From the NCBI GenBank assembly GCA_027578815.1, contig JANBTH010000017.1:1-62414 (forward strand): a DNA stretch of 62,414 bases. The letters run 5' to 3'. Below the pieces are notes generated by a model. That model was not told the DNA's origin. It was given only the letters and a program-made list of their open reading frames with translations, and did no database searches. Below, piece by piece: positions 61,509-62,414 of this stretch. The position numbers and the translations under genes were made by a program. Position 1 is the first letter of the stretch, and each line of letters opens with the position of its first letter. Origin of the DNA: Coemansia sp. RSA 1804 (lineage: Eukaryota > Kickxellomycota > Kickxellomycetes > Kickxellales > Kickxellaceae).

Positions 61509-62414
61509 CTAGTAGGCGGCAGGGCGAGGAATGCACTTTGCCTGGGAAGAACCATCGCTGCCGTCGCCGCCATCAGTAGCAGACGAACCGTCATCGCCGC
61601 CAGGAGCAGACGAGCCGTCGGTGGCAGACGAGCCGTCATCGCCGCCGACAGCCGAGGAGCTGGAGTCGCCGCCGGTCGAGTCGTCGCCGCTGCACTGGAT
61701 GGTGATAGAGTCAACGTACATGGAGTAGACGGTGGAAGCAGTCCAGGGAGTCGGGTATCCGGCCCATTCCTGGGTGCCCTGGGCGCCCGAGTTGCCGCCA
61801 TCCCAGATCGAGAACGCAACGCGGCCGCGGGTGTCGGGGAACGAGTACTTGCCGGTAGCCGAGTCGTAGGTGTCAGCGCGGTTGAGTGTGCGGATAGCAG
61901 TGCCATCAACGGACCACACGATCTTGTCAGCGGTCCACTCGAACGAGTAGTCGTGGAAGGCAGCCGATGTGTCAGTCAGAGTGTACGGCACCATCTGCTG
62001 GTAGTTGAGCACGTTGCGGTAGTAGTAGTTGGTCTGCACCTCAGCAGGCGACTTTCCAACCCACTCGAAGTCGATCTCGTCACCAGTCACGTCGCTGCGG
62101 AAGATGAACGACGAGACCACGCCGGGTGCAATCGATGCAGTCTTGACGCGAGCCGTGGCCTTTCCGTACAGGAAGGTATGCGTGGCATCAACGGTGGCGC
62201 CAAAGCCCTTGTTCTGCGCCGAATCGTACTTCATCGACAGCACGAGGTTTCCGTCGGCCACCGACGAGTAGTTGGGATCGAACACCGACACGAATGCGTT
62301 GGTCTCCGGGTTGCCGCCGTAGCTGTTGACTGCCACGGCATCGCTGCTGCTGCTGAAGTCAACGGTCTGCGACTCGCAGGTCTCGGGCTGCCAGCACGAC
62401 GTCGAGTTGTACGA
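61509..62414 (-). CDS. GH16 chitin/glucan transglycosylase, CRH type (partial, N-terminus beyond window)
   Basis: The frame enters from the right edge (reading SYNSTSCWQPETCES) and ends at 61509, giving at least 301 residues. The GH16 catalytic motif DEIDFEWVG and the fold strands (YGKATARVKTA, FHDYSFEWTADKIVWSVDG, GRVAFSIWDGG) match fungal Crh1/Utr2 enzymes, which link chitin to beta-1,6/1,3-glucan in the wall. The C-terminal 55 residues are Ser/Gly/Asp repeats (GGDDGSSATDG) ending in CIPRPAAY, with no hydrophobic GPI signal, so this protein is probably secreted or wall-bound without an anchor. The signal peptide must be outside the window. Confidence 0.9.
   Translation of the reverse strand, partial: SYNSTSCWQPETCESQTVDFSSSSDAVAVNSYGGNPETNAFVSVFDPNYSSVADGNLVLSMKYDSAQNKGFGATVDATHTFLYGKATARVKTASIAPGVVSSFIFRSDVTGDEIDFEWVGKSPAEVQTNYYYRNVLNYQQMVPYTLTDTSAAFHDYSFEWTADKIVWSVDGTAIRTLNRADTYDSATGKYSFPDTRGRVAFSIWDGGNSGAQGTQEWAGYPTPWTASTVYSMYVDSITIQCSGDDSTGGDSSSSAVGGDDGSSATDGSSAPGGDDGSSATDGGDGSDGSSQAKCIPRPAAY

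Overview
The window reads as fungal nuclear DNA, most likely from an early-diverging lineage such as Kickxellomycotina (Coemansia/Linderina-type). The evidence is a FunK1-type kinase, CFEM-like GPI-anchored proteins, a CRH-type GH16 cell-wall enzyme, a fungal middle-homology-region regulator, few and mostly short introns, GC-rich coding sequence with long Gln/Ala/Ser/Glu tracts, and AT-rich intergenic DNA. The lineage is an inference; no rRNA or tRNA gene was found to confirm it.

Layout. Positions 1-5.4 kb form an AT-rich, gene-poor island. It holds a 1.15 kb pyrimidine-only-like tract, a dense array of short hairpins (1708-2091), and a diverged tandem duplication carrying two small paralogous genes (2707-2955, 4477-4719). 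A FunK1-type kinase (5388-8314) and a 76-residue orphan (8870-9100) follow. From 9 to 41 kb is a dense housekeeping block: lipin/Pah1 phosphatidate phosphatase, a YFH7-like P-loop kinase, a fungal transcription factor with one intron, an HSL-type hydrolase, two tandem Ayr1-like reductases, Clp1, a NEDD8-type protease, two putative GPI-anchored surface proteins, an orphan low-complexity protein, a monocarboxylate-type MFS carrier, a GDA1/CD39 apyrase and the Rag GTPase Gtr1.

A second AT-rich island (41.0-46.0 kb) contains further copies of the island repeat, one intact small gene (45066-45308), one copy broken by an early stop (41992-42213), and a cysteine-rich secreted-type small protein (43085-43354). 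Sequence shared between the islands (3215-3470, 4755-4930, 42755-43030) shows that they carry the same dispersed family.

From 46 to 62.4 kb the gene-dense block resumes: the golgin Coy1/CASP, an orphan, a second CFEM-like GPI protein, a Hos2/HDAC3-type deacetylase, a 47-residue CxxC microprotein, peptidyl-tRNA hydrolase 2, a membrane-anchored trypsin-fold protein that has lost catalytic residues, a three-exon ABCC transporter, an orphan, and a CRH-type GH16 gene cut off by the right edge.

The genes do not form one pathway. Loose themes are lipid metabolism (lipin, two Ayr1-like reductases, hydrolase), Golgi function (Coy1, apyrase) and the cell surface (CFEM-like proteins, GH16, pseudo-protease). 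The most promising undescribed material is the small-gene repeat family of the AT-rich islands, with its TATATAAACC promoters and neighbouring hairpins and palindromes.
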